Assembly: GCA_016946835.1 (NCBI GenBank)
Contig: JACVTC010000004.1
Span: 406,501-436,000, forward strand
Direction: 5' to 3'
DNA: 29,500 bases
Source of the DNA: Neocallimastix lanati (nom. inval.)
Lineage: Eukaryota; Neocallimastigomycota; Neocallimastigomycetes; Neocallimastigales; Neocallimastigaceae
Shown: positions 21,607 through 29,500 of the stretch, piece by piece
Numbering within the stretch: position 1 is the stretch's first letter
Layout: each line of letters starts with the position of its first letter
Program-made: the position numbers and the translations under genes
The notes under the pieces: generated by a model
What the model saw: only the letters and a program-made list of their open reading frames with translations
Told to the model about the DNA's origin: nothing
Database searches by the model: none

Positions 21607-29500
<7,894 letters not shown>

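Overview
The window is a piece of an extremely AT-rich eukaryotic nuclear genome. Four intron-bearing genes, all on the + strand, sit in long A/T-dominated spacers full of homopolymer runs, TTTTA, TTA and TAA microsatellites. The mix of genes is an Hrd1 ubiquitin ligase, an eIF1, a fungal-style RRM-RRM-PUF protein of the Jsn1/Puf2 type, and an axonemal (DNAH6-type) inner-arm dynein. Together with the base composition this points to a zoosporic fungus, most likely an anaerobic gut fungus (Neocallimastigomycota); the placement is inference. Dictyostelids, equally AT-rich, lack axonemal dyneins, and TAG ends eIF1 exactly where the family ends, so the code is not a TAG-reassigned ciliate code. I reconstructed 21 introns by reading frame and homology. 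All are GT-AG, 69 to 549 nt long.

Layout. 1-4790: gene-free, with a composite TTTTA satellite (455-1370), a small inverted-repeat block (1606-1745) and long A runs. 4791-9034: RRM-RRM-PUF RNA-binding protein (3 exons, 1262 aa). 9035-13725: gene-free spacer containing a more complex, GC-richer block (11010-11935) with a broken reading frame, probably a decayed mobile element or gene. 13726-16687: HRD1/synoviolin (9 exons, 611 aa). 16688-19024: spacer with a 91-bp tandem duplication, a ~517-bp GC-richer insertion flanked by a perfect 15-bp direct repeat and ending in A-rich sequence (LINE/SINE-like), a minus-strand coding relic, and a 46-bp duplication. 19025-20065: eIF1/SUI1 (4 exons, 108 aa; first coding exon only 7 nt). 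20066-21606: spacer. 21607-29500: 5' half of a DNAH6-type dynein heavy chain, running off the window inside AAA1.

The genes do not form a pathway: translation initiation (eIF1), mRNA binding (PUF), ER-associated degradation (HRD1) and flagellar motility (dynein). Most interesting points are the TSD-flanked retroelement-like insertion; two dynein introns carrying ~150-nt complementary TTA and TAA repeats that could pair in one pre-mRNA; a conserved-looking C-terminal helical domain and RING-completing 23-nt exon in HRD1; an unexplained complex block inside the long eIF1 intron; and long acidic insertions plus a novel Ser-Ile-His N-terminal extension in the dynein tail. I found no clear evidence of a wholly new multi-gene system.
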